A DNA stretch of 64,000 nt from Paralichthys olivaceus (Eukaryota > Chordata > Actinopteri > Pleuronectiformes > Paralichthyidae), in the NCBI RefSeq assembly GCF_024713975.1, contig NC_091106.1, positions 10,209,001 through 10,273,000 on the forward strand, given 5' to 3'. A program made the translations under genes and the position numbers. Of this stretch, positions 27,291 through 38,691 are shown piece by piece. The notes under the pieces were generated by a model, which saw only the letters and a program-made list of their open reading frames with translations, was not told where the DNA came from and ran no database searches. Position 1 is the stretch's first letter, and each line of letters opens with the position of its first letter.

Positions 27291-30200
27291 TCCTTATTGA
27301 ATATGTTATATCGGGCGTTTCTACCCGAGTGTGAACATTGGGAGGAGTAGATGCAAATACTTTAGTTTAGCACACTTTTCGTTAACAGAGCCAGAGAGTC
27401 CATTTTATTTATTGTTTTGTATGTGTGTGGTTTATTTTATTGATGTTTTTAATTGTTACTCAAATGTCAGACTGAATATTCTTATGAATTAAAAGTTCAT
27501 TGCTCTTTGAAAGGTTGAACTTGCATGATTATGCTATAATATTATCATCGTACCAGTGGTATAAAATGGTTTTAAAATGATGACAATAATCTCATTTATC
27601 ACAATAATTTCTGGAACAAAACATTGTCCAACAAAATGTGTTGTAATGACAGCCCTACCTTAAATATTTGTATGTAATGCACCGAGTTAGAGGATTCCTT
27701 GTTCAGTTAACAGCTTTAAATCTCTGAGAATTTCTGTCATATCCAAGCAGAACTGGTATTGTAAAAAGAAATATCCTTAACTGAATCAGAGATCAAATCT
27801 ATACCTTGTGAATCAGAATCAAATTGTTTATGGAAATCAGTAGCGATACCCAACCCCAGTTAAGAAATCCCCAATGTATATGGGACATGTCAAGAAAAGG
27901 TACAATATTAATACGCCGGGAAAAGGCGCAGTGATCTATATATATGTCTATAAATATATATTTTTTTCCTTTCATTTCTTTTTCACCAGAAACAATCTGG
28001 AAAAATTTAATTAGCAACACATTGGGACATCAAGCTTTCTGTCTTTGATTTCATGAATGTCTTACTGTGATGGGAGAGATCAGGTCATTTGCACAGCTGA
28101 AGGCTGCTGACCAGCTGCAGTGGTGACTGGTGGGCGGCTGAGGGCCCCAGGAGTGGCCCTGTAATCGACAGGTCCAGGCTGCACCAAGAGTCCGGACAAA
28201 AAAAACCTTTGTGGTCCTGATATGAATCTCAATGCCGCTGTTTCTACACCTCCTCTTCTGGCCTCTGAGCGAGCAAAAACGATCTCCATGAGAAAATACA
28301 AGCTCGAACACTCAGGGGGGGGGGGGCTGTGGATGGAGCAGTCACAGTGGCAGCACCATAGTGACATGGCACTAATTTTTAGATACTGTTCATGATACAC
28401 ACAGGCATCATGGATTTATTGTCTGGAACAGCAAGTAACTCTGAAACAGAACTGTTTAACTTCAATTTTATTAGAAGATAGTGTCATTTAAAGCATTTAA
28501 CCGACTGAGTCAACATGTGTCAACCTGAAACAGAAGCAGATGAACAGAATATAATGCACTACTGCCCCATGTTGTAAAGAAATTTGAAAACTAGGGAATA
28601 TTCTCTCTAGTGCCTTCATGAATCACTCCTTAGTGTTTGCAAAAAAACTTACAATTATTTCTATGTATTATTCTATACACTTTCTTTAAATTGTATTTGC
28701 TTTGACAATACATGCTTGTGTACTACAGTGTATTGAGCCTTTATTAAAGCTTGCATGACCAAATCTTGAGTGGGAGGGTTTCAGTGGGTGTGTACCCCCT
28801 ACGTAGTCACATATGCCAGGCACAGTCGGGGGGGAAGGAAGTGCCCGGCTCTCCTTCTGCGCTAGCCAAGGGGAACTCTCATTTACAGTGTGGGCCAAAA
28901 TAAGGTTTGGCGCCAAAGATTGAGATGCAAACAGGTCACATGTTCAGCACAAACAAACAAGCCATCGCTGTAAGTTCAGCACAGTATCTATGAGTTTATT
29001 TCTAGGTCTTCATTCTGCCAACTTGTAATAAACAGTGCATCCAGTGGATGAATGCAATTTTATTTGTTCAGCTTTTGAAAACATATGTTTGTCATATTTC
29101 TGACATTTTGTTTGATGTTTTCGCAGTATTTTAAAAATGTAAAAATCCAAAATGTCTGGAGTTTTTCAGGATAGCTCACACAGCTAAAACACTGTGGATT
29201 GCTAGAAACTATACATACTACAGATGAAACAGTCCTCGTGATAACTGTTCTGTTTCTTTCTAAGAAGTGATATTAGAATTTATAGGATGTCTTTGTTAAA
29301 TGATCTGAGCAACAAACTAATTCCATTCCACCTCTATTGTAAAGTGGGTGGAGGCAGAGATCTCCCAGATGGATATCTCAAAACATGGGTAAGTAAAAGC
29401 ATAACCGGCTGCATGCCTTCATATTAGAAGTGAGGAAATAAATGTGGAAGTATCACGTGGCATAAAACAAAATAAATCCAGCAAGTTTCAGACGTAAGAT
29501 AAGTGTAGTATTAATAAAATAGATATAAAAAAAAGAGTAAATAATTGACAGAATTTTATAATTGGGGAAAATTGAAAATGACAAATGCAGCTTCATGATC
29601 ATGATCCTGGATGCCAAACTTGAGTAATGGGAAGCAGAGGAAACGCCACACGTCTCACCCCTCACGGTAGCCGTTTCCATTGCTACAGCACTATTCATGC
29701 AAGCCAGCACGACTCTCTGCTTGAAGGTGATGTTGTTCTTGGCCTTGAACTTACAACTCCTATCATGCGTCCGCCAGCATAATAGCAGCCACGTTGCCGA
29801 TCGAGCTGTTTCAAAAGCTGCCTCTTGAAAAAGGAGGTATGCTTGAATTTCAAAAAATGAAAAAAGCACGTGCTGAACAGGTATTTTCCGCGACACAACC
29901 AGGGACGCAGCAGAAGAAACCAAACCCAGCTGCGACTCGGTTTGGCCCGAAAATCATCAATATGCAAACAAAGGGTATACGTCAGAGACGGCTGTACGTT
30001 ACATGAGAACGCATGGGACTTTGAGGAAAGCAAAGCACACATTCCATTAGAACAGGATGGATTTTGTTTACACTTGCTTTTCTTTAACATCCAAAATTCA
30101 TGCAACATATTTATTTTACACTAAGTCACTGTTATCATCCTCATGACTGGATTTTCTTCTACGTGCCCCCAGGGAGTTCAATGTCAAAGAGATTGGACCT

Positions 30201-30457
30201 GCAATGACACAGTTTGTTACACTTACTGGTCTAATTTAGTGTTTCATGTTGGAGAGTAAAAAATAACCTTCTACTCAAACAGTAAGACCCAATCAGCCAC
30301 ACAGCCCCCCCTCCTGAACCCCCTCTATACCAGAGTCAGGATTACTGAACAGGCCTATCCAATACAGACCTGTGTACACTGAACTGAACCTCTGTATGAA
30401 GTGACTATTACTTCTTGGAGTCAATAGCGCGACCACCAAGAAACTGTTTTACCGCAT

Positions 30458-30775
30458 AGAGACACAAAACCACTACAAAGAGACAGAATTACAAAAAAGA
30501 GACACAAAATAACCACACAGAGACAGAATTATGACATAGACACTGCAAACAACTACAAAAGAGAAATAAAACAACAACAAAGAGACATAAAATGACCAGA
30601 AAGACACAAAGCAATGACCACAAAGAGACAAAATACAACCATAGACACAAAACAAGCACAGAGATACACAAAACAAGCACAGAGAGACACAAAATAACCA
30701 CATGGAGACATAAAGTGACTAGAGACATTAAACAACTTAAAAGAGACATAAAACAACGACAAACTGATGCAGAAA
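30458..30775. repeat. Minisatellite of AGAGACACAAAA-type units
   Basis: About 320 bp of imperfect tandem units built from AGAGACACAAAAC, CAACNACAA and GACATAAAAC words, with a period of roughly 17-34 bases. Long minus ORFs through it (VSLCLFCVSLCLFC) are artefacts of the repetition. Confidence 0.85.
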
Positions 30776-31355
30776 CAATGTAGAAAACTTGGTATATGAA
30801 ACTGTGACTGTCCCTCTGAAGTCACACAGTGCATCAGCATATAACTACAACAACCAAAGTCAAAGTAGTATCAGCTTTACACAGTTACTGAATCAACAGG
30901 TCCTTCTTAGCCTGAACAATGACATGTTTGAGTTCACCCAGATTCTTTGACCGTGGTGCCACACATTTCATTCAAGCACAGCACACTTCCTCCTGCAGCT
31001 GAAAATGAAAGTGTGTCCTGCAGCCAAACCTGCTCTCACACAAATGTGACTCCAGCAGAGATTATAAAAAAAAGTAATCCGCAGCAACACACAAGATCGC
31101 TTTCGAGGGATAATGTACTTATTTCAGTGGAAAGTTGATTGCATGGCAGCTTGGTGTTGTCACTGTACAGGTTTAATACTGACATGATTCCTGGATTTAA
31201 TACAGCAGCAGCATAGATCAGGTCTTCAATAAAACTGTGGCTCCTGCTCATAAACGCTTTGCAGGGGACTGAGAAGTTACAGGACTTGTTCAAACAATCC
31301 CTGATTCCATCACACACCAGCACTTCAACTTTCACACTTATCACTTATGTCCTAC

Positions 31356-31428
31356 CTTGGTCGCTGGGTCCTGCAGGCAGAGATCCCTCGAAGCCGTGGT
31401 CGTCAGGACTTTTCCGTTTCTTCGACAT
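31356..31428 (-). CDS. pde10a: pde10a alternative upstream first coding exon
   Basis: The ATG at 31428-31426 (context GCAGCAAATGTCG) opens MSKKRKSPDDHGFEGSLPAG then PSDQ, with a GTAGGA donor after a single extra G at 31356. The exon is 73 nt (24 codons plus one base), so joining to the shared exon gives Q-G|GC = Gly, reading ...PSDQGLTDEKV. This is the same outgoing phase as the PDE10A2-type exon. The peptide starts with a basic KKRK cluster that could act as a nuclear signal or membrane-surface contact. It sits at the edge of a CpG-rich block with promoter character. I do not have a firm match to a mammalian isoform, so assignment rests on phase, start, donor and position. Confidence 0.7.
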
Positions 31429-32600
31429 TTGCTGCTCCCGGTTCCAGTGATGGATCTACCCACCGCTGAATCGATATCTGCCGATAACGTGAGACACCTT
31501 CAACCAGCGGGATACACAACACATACAACAGTCTGTGGGGAGGAGGCGAGAAGAGAAATGCGAGTAAATCTCAGTCCCATTCATTCAGATCCCCTCTCTC
31601 TCTCTCTACATGTCATCTGTCCAGCGTGCCGTGTGCGCAAAGTTACCATGTGGTGGCCAGCCGAGCATCTGGAGGCGCAGCGAGGCATGGAGCTGCAGCC
31701 GCGGTCCGCTCCTGGTTCCCGCCGTACAGTCCGACACAAAGATGTGTCTCCGCGGACAGTCTGAGGCTGATTCCTCCAGACAAATGAGAAATGTTTGCAG
31801 CTGAAGTGATTTGTCGATCACGTGCGTTGCGGATTACGCGCGGAGCCTGCTCAAATAGAAATTACGCACTGGAGACAACTTGTTGATCCACGTCTTTTCG
31901 TTTTTCGTCACTCCGGGTGGAATTTGGAAGAAAAGAGGAAAGAATTTCATTGTTGAATGAGATTTGTAGTTTTTTTTCTTGAATGATGCTCGGCGACGTC
32001 AGACTACAAGTCTAATCAGGCATGGATGACGCACAGCTGACACAACGGGAACTCTCGGGTCTCTTGAAGAGCAGACTATGTACAAGGAGATAATCATCAG
32101 GACGTGGTGTGAGTGCGCCGAATCGTGCGTCCATGTGGCGACATTTGTGCTGCACACTAAGTTGCCGGTAGAAAATGTTGTCCGGCATCATCCGTGAAGG
32201 AGGCGAGGATCCCCACTGGAACCAGTGCGCTGCAGATGTGGTGTACGGGGAGCAGAGCGTGGCACGACACTGCCTCCTCTCTTACTACACCAGGAGTCCA
32301 GGGACGAGTAGAAAAAACTCGGGCTGTCTGTGATACTCTTTGCGTAAAACCTCCTGATCCAAGTGCCAGAGTGACATGAGACGAACAAACGCTCATTGTG
32401 TGCTGCCAGTCTCGAACAAGCAGCTTTGCCTTTCAACTCCAGTGCTGTGTGCGCAGAGCAACTTGAGAATAAGCTGTGAATAAATGCAGCAGGAGAGGAG
32501 ATTCTCGGCGTTGCGCGTAAAGCCCATACATGTAGAGGAGGCAGTGACGCCACCACTCTGGCGCTTACAAATTGCTTGATGCTAGTTTTCCCCTGCAGCT
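31429..32600 (-). promoter_or_regulatory. pde10a: CpG-rich probable promoter of pde10a upstream transcript
   Basis: About 1.1 kb upstream of the MSKKRK exon is CpG-enriched (GCGAGGCATGG, GCAGCCGCGGTCCGCTCC, GATTACGCGCGGAGCC, AATCGTGCGTCC) against an AT-rich background. No ORF here is convincing. The block also includes ATTACGCAC-type words. The most likely content is a CpG-island promoter and 5'UTR; exact limits and start sites cannot be read. Confidence 0.55.
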
Positions 32601-35389
32601 CTGAATACCAGAGAAAACAAAAAAGCCCCTTTCACTGAGCAACAAAAGGACAAATTGCACGCTTTGTTACTTTTATCCAAACTTCTACTTTTACACATTT
32701 AATTTCCTGACAGTTGATCCAATAAGACTCCATCCATCGCTCTCCTCCAACCATCCATCCATCCACCTCTCTCTCCTCTTCATTCTCTCATATGCTGATT
32801 TATTTATGAACACTCCCGGGTCAGGGGGATCCTGTTCCATTTACTACATTTGGTTTGGATTTCCAGTGCAGCACCTCTGCTGTCTTTCTACTTTCTGTCA
32901 CTCCAAAAGGAAAAGAAAAAGTCTCACTTGGATGCTTGGATGTCAGGGCCAATTTTTTTTTATTATCGTCGCTATAATTATTTCATTCATGCGCACATCC
33001 GCGGCGGCTCTCATGTTGCACACAGCTACAGTGACGCTGGTATTTCGTGGTATTTTCTGAAGGCAAACAAGCCTCCCTCCCCCTTCCCCCCCTCCCCTCT
33101 CTCCCTCCTCCCATCCCTCATTCACTGCAGCTACTGACGTCAAGACATGCTTGCGTCAATGCTCCCTGCTTTGACAGAGAGCTTTTTTTTTCATCGGGAT
33201 CATAATGGGATTATTAGGCTCAGAGAAATACGCTGCCTTCGTGGCTTTTTAGCGTTAGATGTCCCATTATCTTTTCTTGCTTTTAGAATATTATTTATTA
33301 TAATAGGAAAAAAAACCAGGAGGCATATAATTGCTTTTAGAGCATCACAAGTACTGACTGTATATCATTCCACAATGTGATGCTGCTCTTTGCTTTTCTA
33401 ATATTTGTCATATGCATAAAGCCACCGGCACAAGCCTACACAATTAAGTATAAATATATGTATTTATTTAAATCTAAATGTTTATGGACTTCAGCCTGCA
33501 CAAGAATACTTCTTCTTATTTGGTGCTATCATCCACCTGCTCTGTGTTGATGTATTTGATATGTTTTAATCCTCAATTTAAATATGTCTTTGCACAAACA
33601 GTATAAAAAAAAATCCATTTGCTGCAAGCCCAAGATCATTTCATCCACTGGGCCGGCATGGCAGTGAGATGCTCCGAGACATGAGCGAGAGAATCAGTCA
33701 GTTGTGTATTCGATTTGGCGGATTAGATGTCTGTTCCTTCCTGTCAGTCTGTGGTGGCTGCTTGTATAAGGAGGAGGTCATGATGTCCTCATACACCGAC
33801 CTTGATCTTTCTTGTCTGAATGGGCCCCTCTTGTGCAGTCGACCGGCCTCGCTTCACTTCAGCCACATAATGTCTTTCTGTACACTTCCTCAGCTCTGCC
33901 CTTTGTTTCACACCATGGGTTAATATTCAAAAAGCATAAGCTCTGCATATATTGACTTTTCTCTATCAGTAACATTATTGTGCTATAGAAAGTTTCACTT
34001 ACTGTGCATGCAGACAGATGGAAATTCAAATGCAAACTAAAAAGATGCAAATGTCATCATTTCACAAAGGGCAAACATCAGATTTTCTTTCCTGTGGAGC
34101 TGGAAGTTAAAGGAGATGTCATTGGTTAAACTTCCATCTGAGGGCTATACAGAGGGAAGAAGACAATTGATGATGGCTATAAACTATAACAAATTACAAC
34201 TTTATAATAAGAACCGAATGTTAAATCATATTGTCATGAGTCATTTTTCTAAACACACCAGTGTGTGTCCTGAGATCAATTTAATGTCATGCCTGCCCTG
34301 ACATGACTTAGTACATTTTTCTCACCAATTGGACAAAATACATGTCTTGGCTTGCACTATGACAGGATGGGGCTGAAAAGCTCTGCACATACTTAAGAGA
34401 TAGAACAGACTGCTGTAATTTAAGCAGTTTTTATACAGTATAAATCTTATTTATCCATGAGCTAAGGCTTTAAGTCATATTTTATTAACATTATTTTAAA
34501 ATTTTATTGAAGATCACCACCTTTCAGATATGCAAATTATGTCTGGAATAGATGGTTTAATGGAGGGGACTCAAAGTGAGTGTGACATGAGATGTTATCT
34601 CTCTGAGTAAACACAAGTGAAACTATCACAAGATCCCTGACACGAGCGCTGATCATGTGTGTCCCCCAGGAGAAAACAGCCCTCACGTCAGGGACATGTG
34701 AATGGGAACAGGGTGAGAGGGTTAAAGTTAACTGTTTAAAGTTGACCCCCCTCCCCCAGATGTACACAGATGTAATTCCTCACCCATGTGTGCAAAACTC
34801 CCCCTTTCTACTGCTCAAACAGTAAGCAGCAGGATGAGGAGTTAGCAGACACTCTGACTCCATAGATAACATCACTGATTCTTACTCTTTACAAAACTGT
34901 AATATCTGTTTTAAATTAAAGATAAAATTAATTTAATGTTTTTAAGTGCATTTTGTAATTATATTTTATAAAGAGAGACAAAGAGATTTTTAAGTGGATC
35001 TTTTTTAGAACAAAGTAGTGAGAAATGAGCGACACGAAGTGAAGCACATGGTCTTAAATCAGCCAAATGAGAGACCTTGACATGTTGTTTTTAATGACAT
35101 GGAAAATAGAGAATCATCTGTGTAGCAGAGTATTTACATTTGCTTTTCTGATTTCATTTTTTAAATAAACTGGAACATAAGATCTCAAACAGGGTCATGG
35201 AAGCACAAAAAGCTTCATTCTATTTACACTATAAACAATGTTTACATTTTCAGCTGTATGTGTTTTGTTGCTTAATTCTGTGAATATTGTGGATTTATGC
35301 TTAATATAAGCAGGTTAAAATGGTTTTTGGTCACAAATATTAAAATATACTTTTCGCTGCTGTGCTGAACATATTCATCTGATGGAAAA
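32601..35389. other. Intergenic, pde10a promoter to tbxtb 3' end
   Basis: About 2.8 kb with no gene that I can support. It includes a CT-rich stretch at about 33070-33120 and an AT-rich, high-complexity stretch at 33150-33420 that could be regulatory. The brachyury 3'UTR must lie in the segment just below 35390; I did not find a canonical AATAAA there. Confidence 0.5.
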
Positions 35390-37878
35390 TCAAAGGGTCG
35401 GAGGTGTGACAGGGGTCCAGGATGAAGGTATTCGTGCATGTGGAGAGGTGTCGTACTGAGCTGTGTCGTGCACATCCGTGGCTGTGCCGCTGTCATACAT
35501 GGGAGAGCCAGAGGATGGCACTGTGACTGAGTGAGCCAGGCCGGGGTAGTGGTTGCTGGACCCTCGCAGGAACTGGGAGCTCAGGCCGTTGTTTAAGCCT
35601 CCATTCTGGGACACGGGAGTCAGGGGTGAGTTGCTCACTGACCACAAGCTGGTGTACTGACTGTGCAGAGAGATGGACAGAAAAACATCTCACTCATCTA
35701 TTCCAGGAATATTTTTTTTAGGTGCGTAAAACAAGTTGAAAACAGCAACATCAGTGAAGAGATGGTAACTGCATCCATTGAGGAATAAAGATTTTCTTAT
35801 TTTGTTCTTTTCTGTGTTTGATGCAATGAAACTAAACAAAGAGACATAACACAAACCTAGAGTTGGTACCAGAGGTGGAATTGTGGGCCATGGGCATCAT
35901 GCTGGAGTGTGTTGGCATCTGCAGACTGGACCAGTTATCATGGCTCGAGAGCATGGAGAGACAAGCTGATGAGTTATCGGAGTAACCAGCTGCAACAGAA
36001 GCATTGGGGTTACGGAGGCGTACGTCTCTGGTTGTTTCAAATGTGTCTGTCAGAAAACAAACCCTGTATCACTACACCAGTTGTTTCTCAGATTTGTATC
36101 TTTGATATCAGTAGCTATGACAGTGAAAGGTATGAATCTTCTGCACGTACATTCCTCTTCTGAAGCCCAGCCCTTTACAGCTCTGTGGCTCAACTCACAC
36201 AAAAGCCAGAGGAATGCACAACATTCCTCGCTCAGTAACATTTGTTTGTGTTTCTTGTTAATAGCCGGGGAGGAAGTGGTGTGATTCCTGAATGCATGAA
36301 GGTGAAAGGTGGAGGAGGGCACTCACTGGGCGAGTTGGTCCGATGGGCATACGGGCTGGTGTACGGGGCAGAGCGATGGTTCCTCAGGGTGGAGTAGCGT
36401 TCACAGCCGTGGGAGGGCGAAAGGGAGATGGGACCCCCAAACTGGCCATGGGGACTGGCAGGGGGGCAGAAGGAGCCTGTGCCAGGAATAAACCAGCCAC
36501 CTACTGGCTCCACAAGAGAACAGACATAAAGGGGCCATTTGAACTCTATTTAAATTACCTGTCTGTAATAAAGCATGACAAATTGTGGATAAATCATAGT
36601 GTATACTTACATTGAGAGTAAGTTGTTTGTTGGTTTTCATTGGTGTCTTCTCTGATATCTCTGGTATCACTTCTGCAAAAATATAGTAAGACATAATTAA
36701 TTTCGATTTGACACATTGTTGGACTCAAATTTGTTCTTGCATCTTGCAGTCATAAATTAAATGTTCCTGAGGAATTTAAAACTTCACATCGTCTTACCTC
36801 TCTTTTGAATCCAAGAAGGCCTTGGCAAAAGGATTGTACTTTATTTTAAGGGCAGTTACCTAAAACCCCAAAATGAACAGAAAAGTTTTTTAGGACTGGG
36901 TTTGGCATCATTCAAATCACTTAAGATTCAAATCCAAAGCGTGCGTAAAATTACGCACTGTATTTTACGCACACACAATGAACATCGCTGCTAAAGAGTA
37001 AGCATTTTTGAATATGTGTGTTATTTAAAATTAATTTTAAATATTACTACCAACCTCTTCGTTTTGGTATGCTGTTACTGCAATGAACTGTGTCTCTGGG
37101 AAAGAGTGGCTGGTGATCATCCTCCTCGGGCCTCCGACGCGCACGATGTGGATGCGTGGCTCGTACTTGTGTAAGGAATTTAACATAATCTGAAAAACAA
37201 CGCATTAGCGCAGACATTGTGATTTCACATTATCGTGTTATATTTTTCATTTGGATTTTATTAAAGAAATAAAAAACTGTCTAAAAGAAACCCCCCAAAA
37301 AGTACAACTTGTCTCCTCACCTGACCTCCTCCATTGAGTTTATTGGTGAGTTTGACTTTACTAAATGAGACCGGAGCTTTCATCCAGTGCGCTCCGAAGT
37401 TTGGAGAGTCTGGATGGATGTACACGCAGCTGGGAGTCTGAGGTTCCGGCTTCCCTCCGGGGACCCACTCCCCGTTCACATATTTCCATCTGTGGTTGTC
37501 CGCAGACACAAAGTCCAGCAAAAAAGAATACATGGCGTTCGGGTCCAACCCAGACACGTTGACTTTCAGCACAGGAAACATGCGCCTTGGTGAAAAAAAT
37601 AAAAATGACACGTTAGATTAAAAGTGTGGTGCTTAGTATTTTTGTCTAGGTGTAATATTTCCTTGCGCTTACCTGCCGTTCTTTGTCACGATCATTTCAT
37701 TTGTAAGCTCCTTAAATTTCTGCCAAAGCTCGTTCTCATCCAGGGTCACCTTCAGCTCCCTCTCCGTGGGGTCGCCCTTCTCGCTGCCGGCCTGCAGCTC
37801 ACTCTCCACCGCACTGAGGAGGTGGTCCACCCGGTAGTTGCTGGCCTTCCCTGCGCACTCACCAGCGCCTGAAGCCAT
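35390..37878 (-). CDS. tbxtb: Brachyury T-box transcription factor (T/tbxt, probably tbxtb), complete, 8 exons
   Basis: Coding exons on the minus strand: 37878-37673, 37585-37321, 37189-37055, 36859-36798, 36672-36611, 36503-36327, 35989-35857, 35660-35390. All junctions are GT-AG and the phases chain without a stop to 436 residues, about the size of human T (435). The start [20 protein letters not shown] aligns with human MSSPGTESAGKSLQYRVDHL. The T-box spans about residues 50-220, with [73 protein letters not shown] and [14 protein letters not shown]. The C-terminal activation region keeps [38 protein letters not shown] and WTPVTPPTL. It binds the AGGTGTGA palindrome as a nuclear factor driving mesoderm and notochord development. 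Within the T-box and N-terminus it is nearer the tbxtb/human form than zebrafish tbxta. The first in-frame ATG with a conserved N-terminus was chosen. Confidence 0.97.
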
Positions 37879-38003
37879 CCTGTCCAACAGCTCCAGGGCG
37901 AAATATCTGTAATCTTACGGTCAGTTAGAAACAAATAATAAAGTCTCTATCTTCTTCTTGTGTCTCCACAGAAACAAACTTTATCCGAGGACGTTCACGT
38001 CTG

Positions 38004-38011
38004 AATATATA
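38004..38011 (-). promoter_or_regulatory. tbxtb: TATA box of brachyury
   Basis: The minus strand reads CTCTATATATTCAG, about 125 nt upstream of the ATG. This suits a start about 30 nt further downstream and a short leader. Confidence 0.55.
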
Positions 38012-38073
38012 GAGAGAAGAGGAGCTCCATGTCAGGATGGGTGTTTGGAGCAGAGGTGGTTGGCTCGTCTCCT

Positions 38074-38082
38074 CTTTGATCT
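38074..38082 (-). promoter_or_regulatory. tbxtb: TCF/LEF site, proximal
   Basis: The plus strand reads CTTTGATCT, so the minus strand is AGATCAAAG, the optimal TCF/LEF consensus. It is about 196 bp upstream of the start codon and followed by a further CTTTG. Confidence 0.6.
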
Positions 38083-38202
38083 TTGCGGGCTTGTTGCTGA
38101 TTGGCTGGGAGCGGCCATATCGCTGAGGTCCACAGGATGACAGAGTATTGAATGGAGCAGTTGAACCTACTTTATTACACCAACCTGTAAATATTGACAC
38201 TT

Positions 38203-38211
38203 AGATCAAAG
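38203..38211 (+). promoter_or_regulatory. tbxtb: TCF/LEF site, distal
   Basis: AGATCAAAG on the plus strand, a second perfect TCF/LEF consensus about 325 bp upstream of the ATG. It directly abuts a T-box half-site. Confidence 0.6.
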
Positions 38212-38219
38212 TCACACCT
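38212..38219 (+). promoter_or_regulatory. tbxtb: T-box half-site next to TCF site
   Basis: TCACACCT (AGGTGTGA on the minus strand) is exactly the brachyury/T-box half-site core, joined without a gap to the TCF site at 38203-38211. It suggests autoregulation or Tbx6/Tbx16-type input combined with Wnt. Confidence 0.55.
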
Positions 38220-38691
38220 GCAGAAGCTAAACCACTGTAGTCTGACTGTCCCTGGTCCGTCTTCAGCGCCACAAGGATTAGATTTGTCTCTAATCTCTCT
38301 TCAGCAAGTTTATTTTTTGTGCCATCGAGTTCCATCGCTGTCCAAACATTATTGATTACACATCTGGGCGACATGGCTCATTTCAAAAAACAAAATAAAC
38401 ATGACCACTGCTATTTATTATGAGCGGCTCTGCATGCACTGTCCTCAACATCTTAATCTAATTTTAAATGGTCACCAACAAATAAACCGTTTACTGCTGT
38501 TTGTTTAAGGTTCTCAAATGTATTGTGACTGAGTTGTTTTAGGTACTGAGACACATTAAAGCAGGGATTTTTCTTACAACAAGAAAAATATGATTTTATA
38601 CATAGATAGTATGTTATGGCAAAATATACTTTTATTTCCGAAAAGTCACACATGCATTAGGTCTTTACTGTATAATTTGTGCTAAAACCAA

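Larger units (their letters stand above)
37879..38230 (-). promoter_or_regulatory. tbxtb: Proximal brachyury promoter
   Basis: Within 350 bp upstream of the start codon on the minus strand are a TATATATT box (38011-38004), an inverted CCAAT (ATTGG on plus at 38100-38104), two perfect TCF/LEF sites and one T-box half-site, listed separately. The TATA position puts the transcription start near 37975-37985 and predicts a 5'UTR of about 100 nt. TCF control of the brachyury promoter downstream of Wnt is established in mouse and zebrafish; its use here is inferred from sites alone. Confidence 0.65.

Noticed and set aside
29453..30108. Two long overlapping minus ORFs (156 and 137 residues)
   Set aside because: No recognisable domain, no exon-like borders and ordinary AT-rich composition; most likely chance.
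30473..30840. Minus ORFs with SLCLFCVSLCLFC text
   Set aside because: Produced by the minisatellite.
31357..31764. 135-residue plus-strand ORF over the pde10a first exon
   Set aside because: It is antisense to the MSKKRK exon and its CpG-rich upstream region; the minus exon has phase and donor support.
37885..37887. Brachyury start three codons upstream (TTG GAC AGG ATG)
   Set aside because: The upstream codon is TTG, not ATG. The ATG at 37878 matches the family N-terminus.
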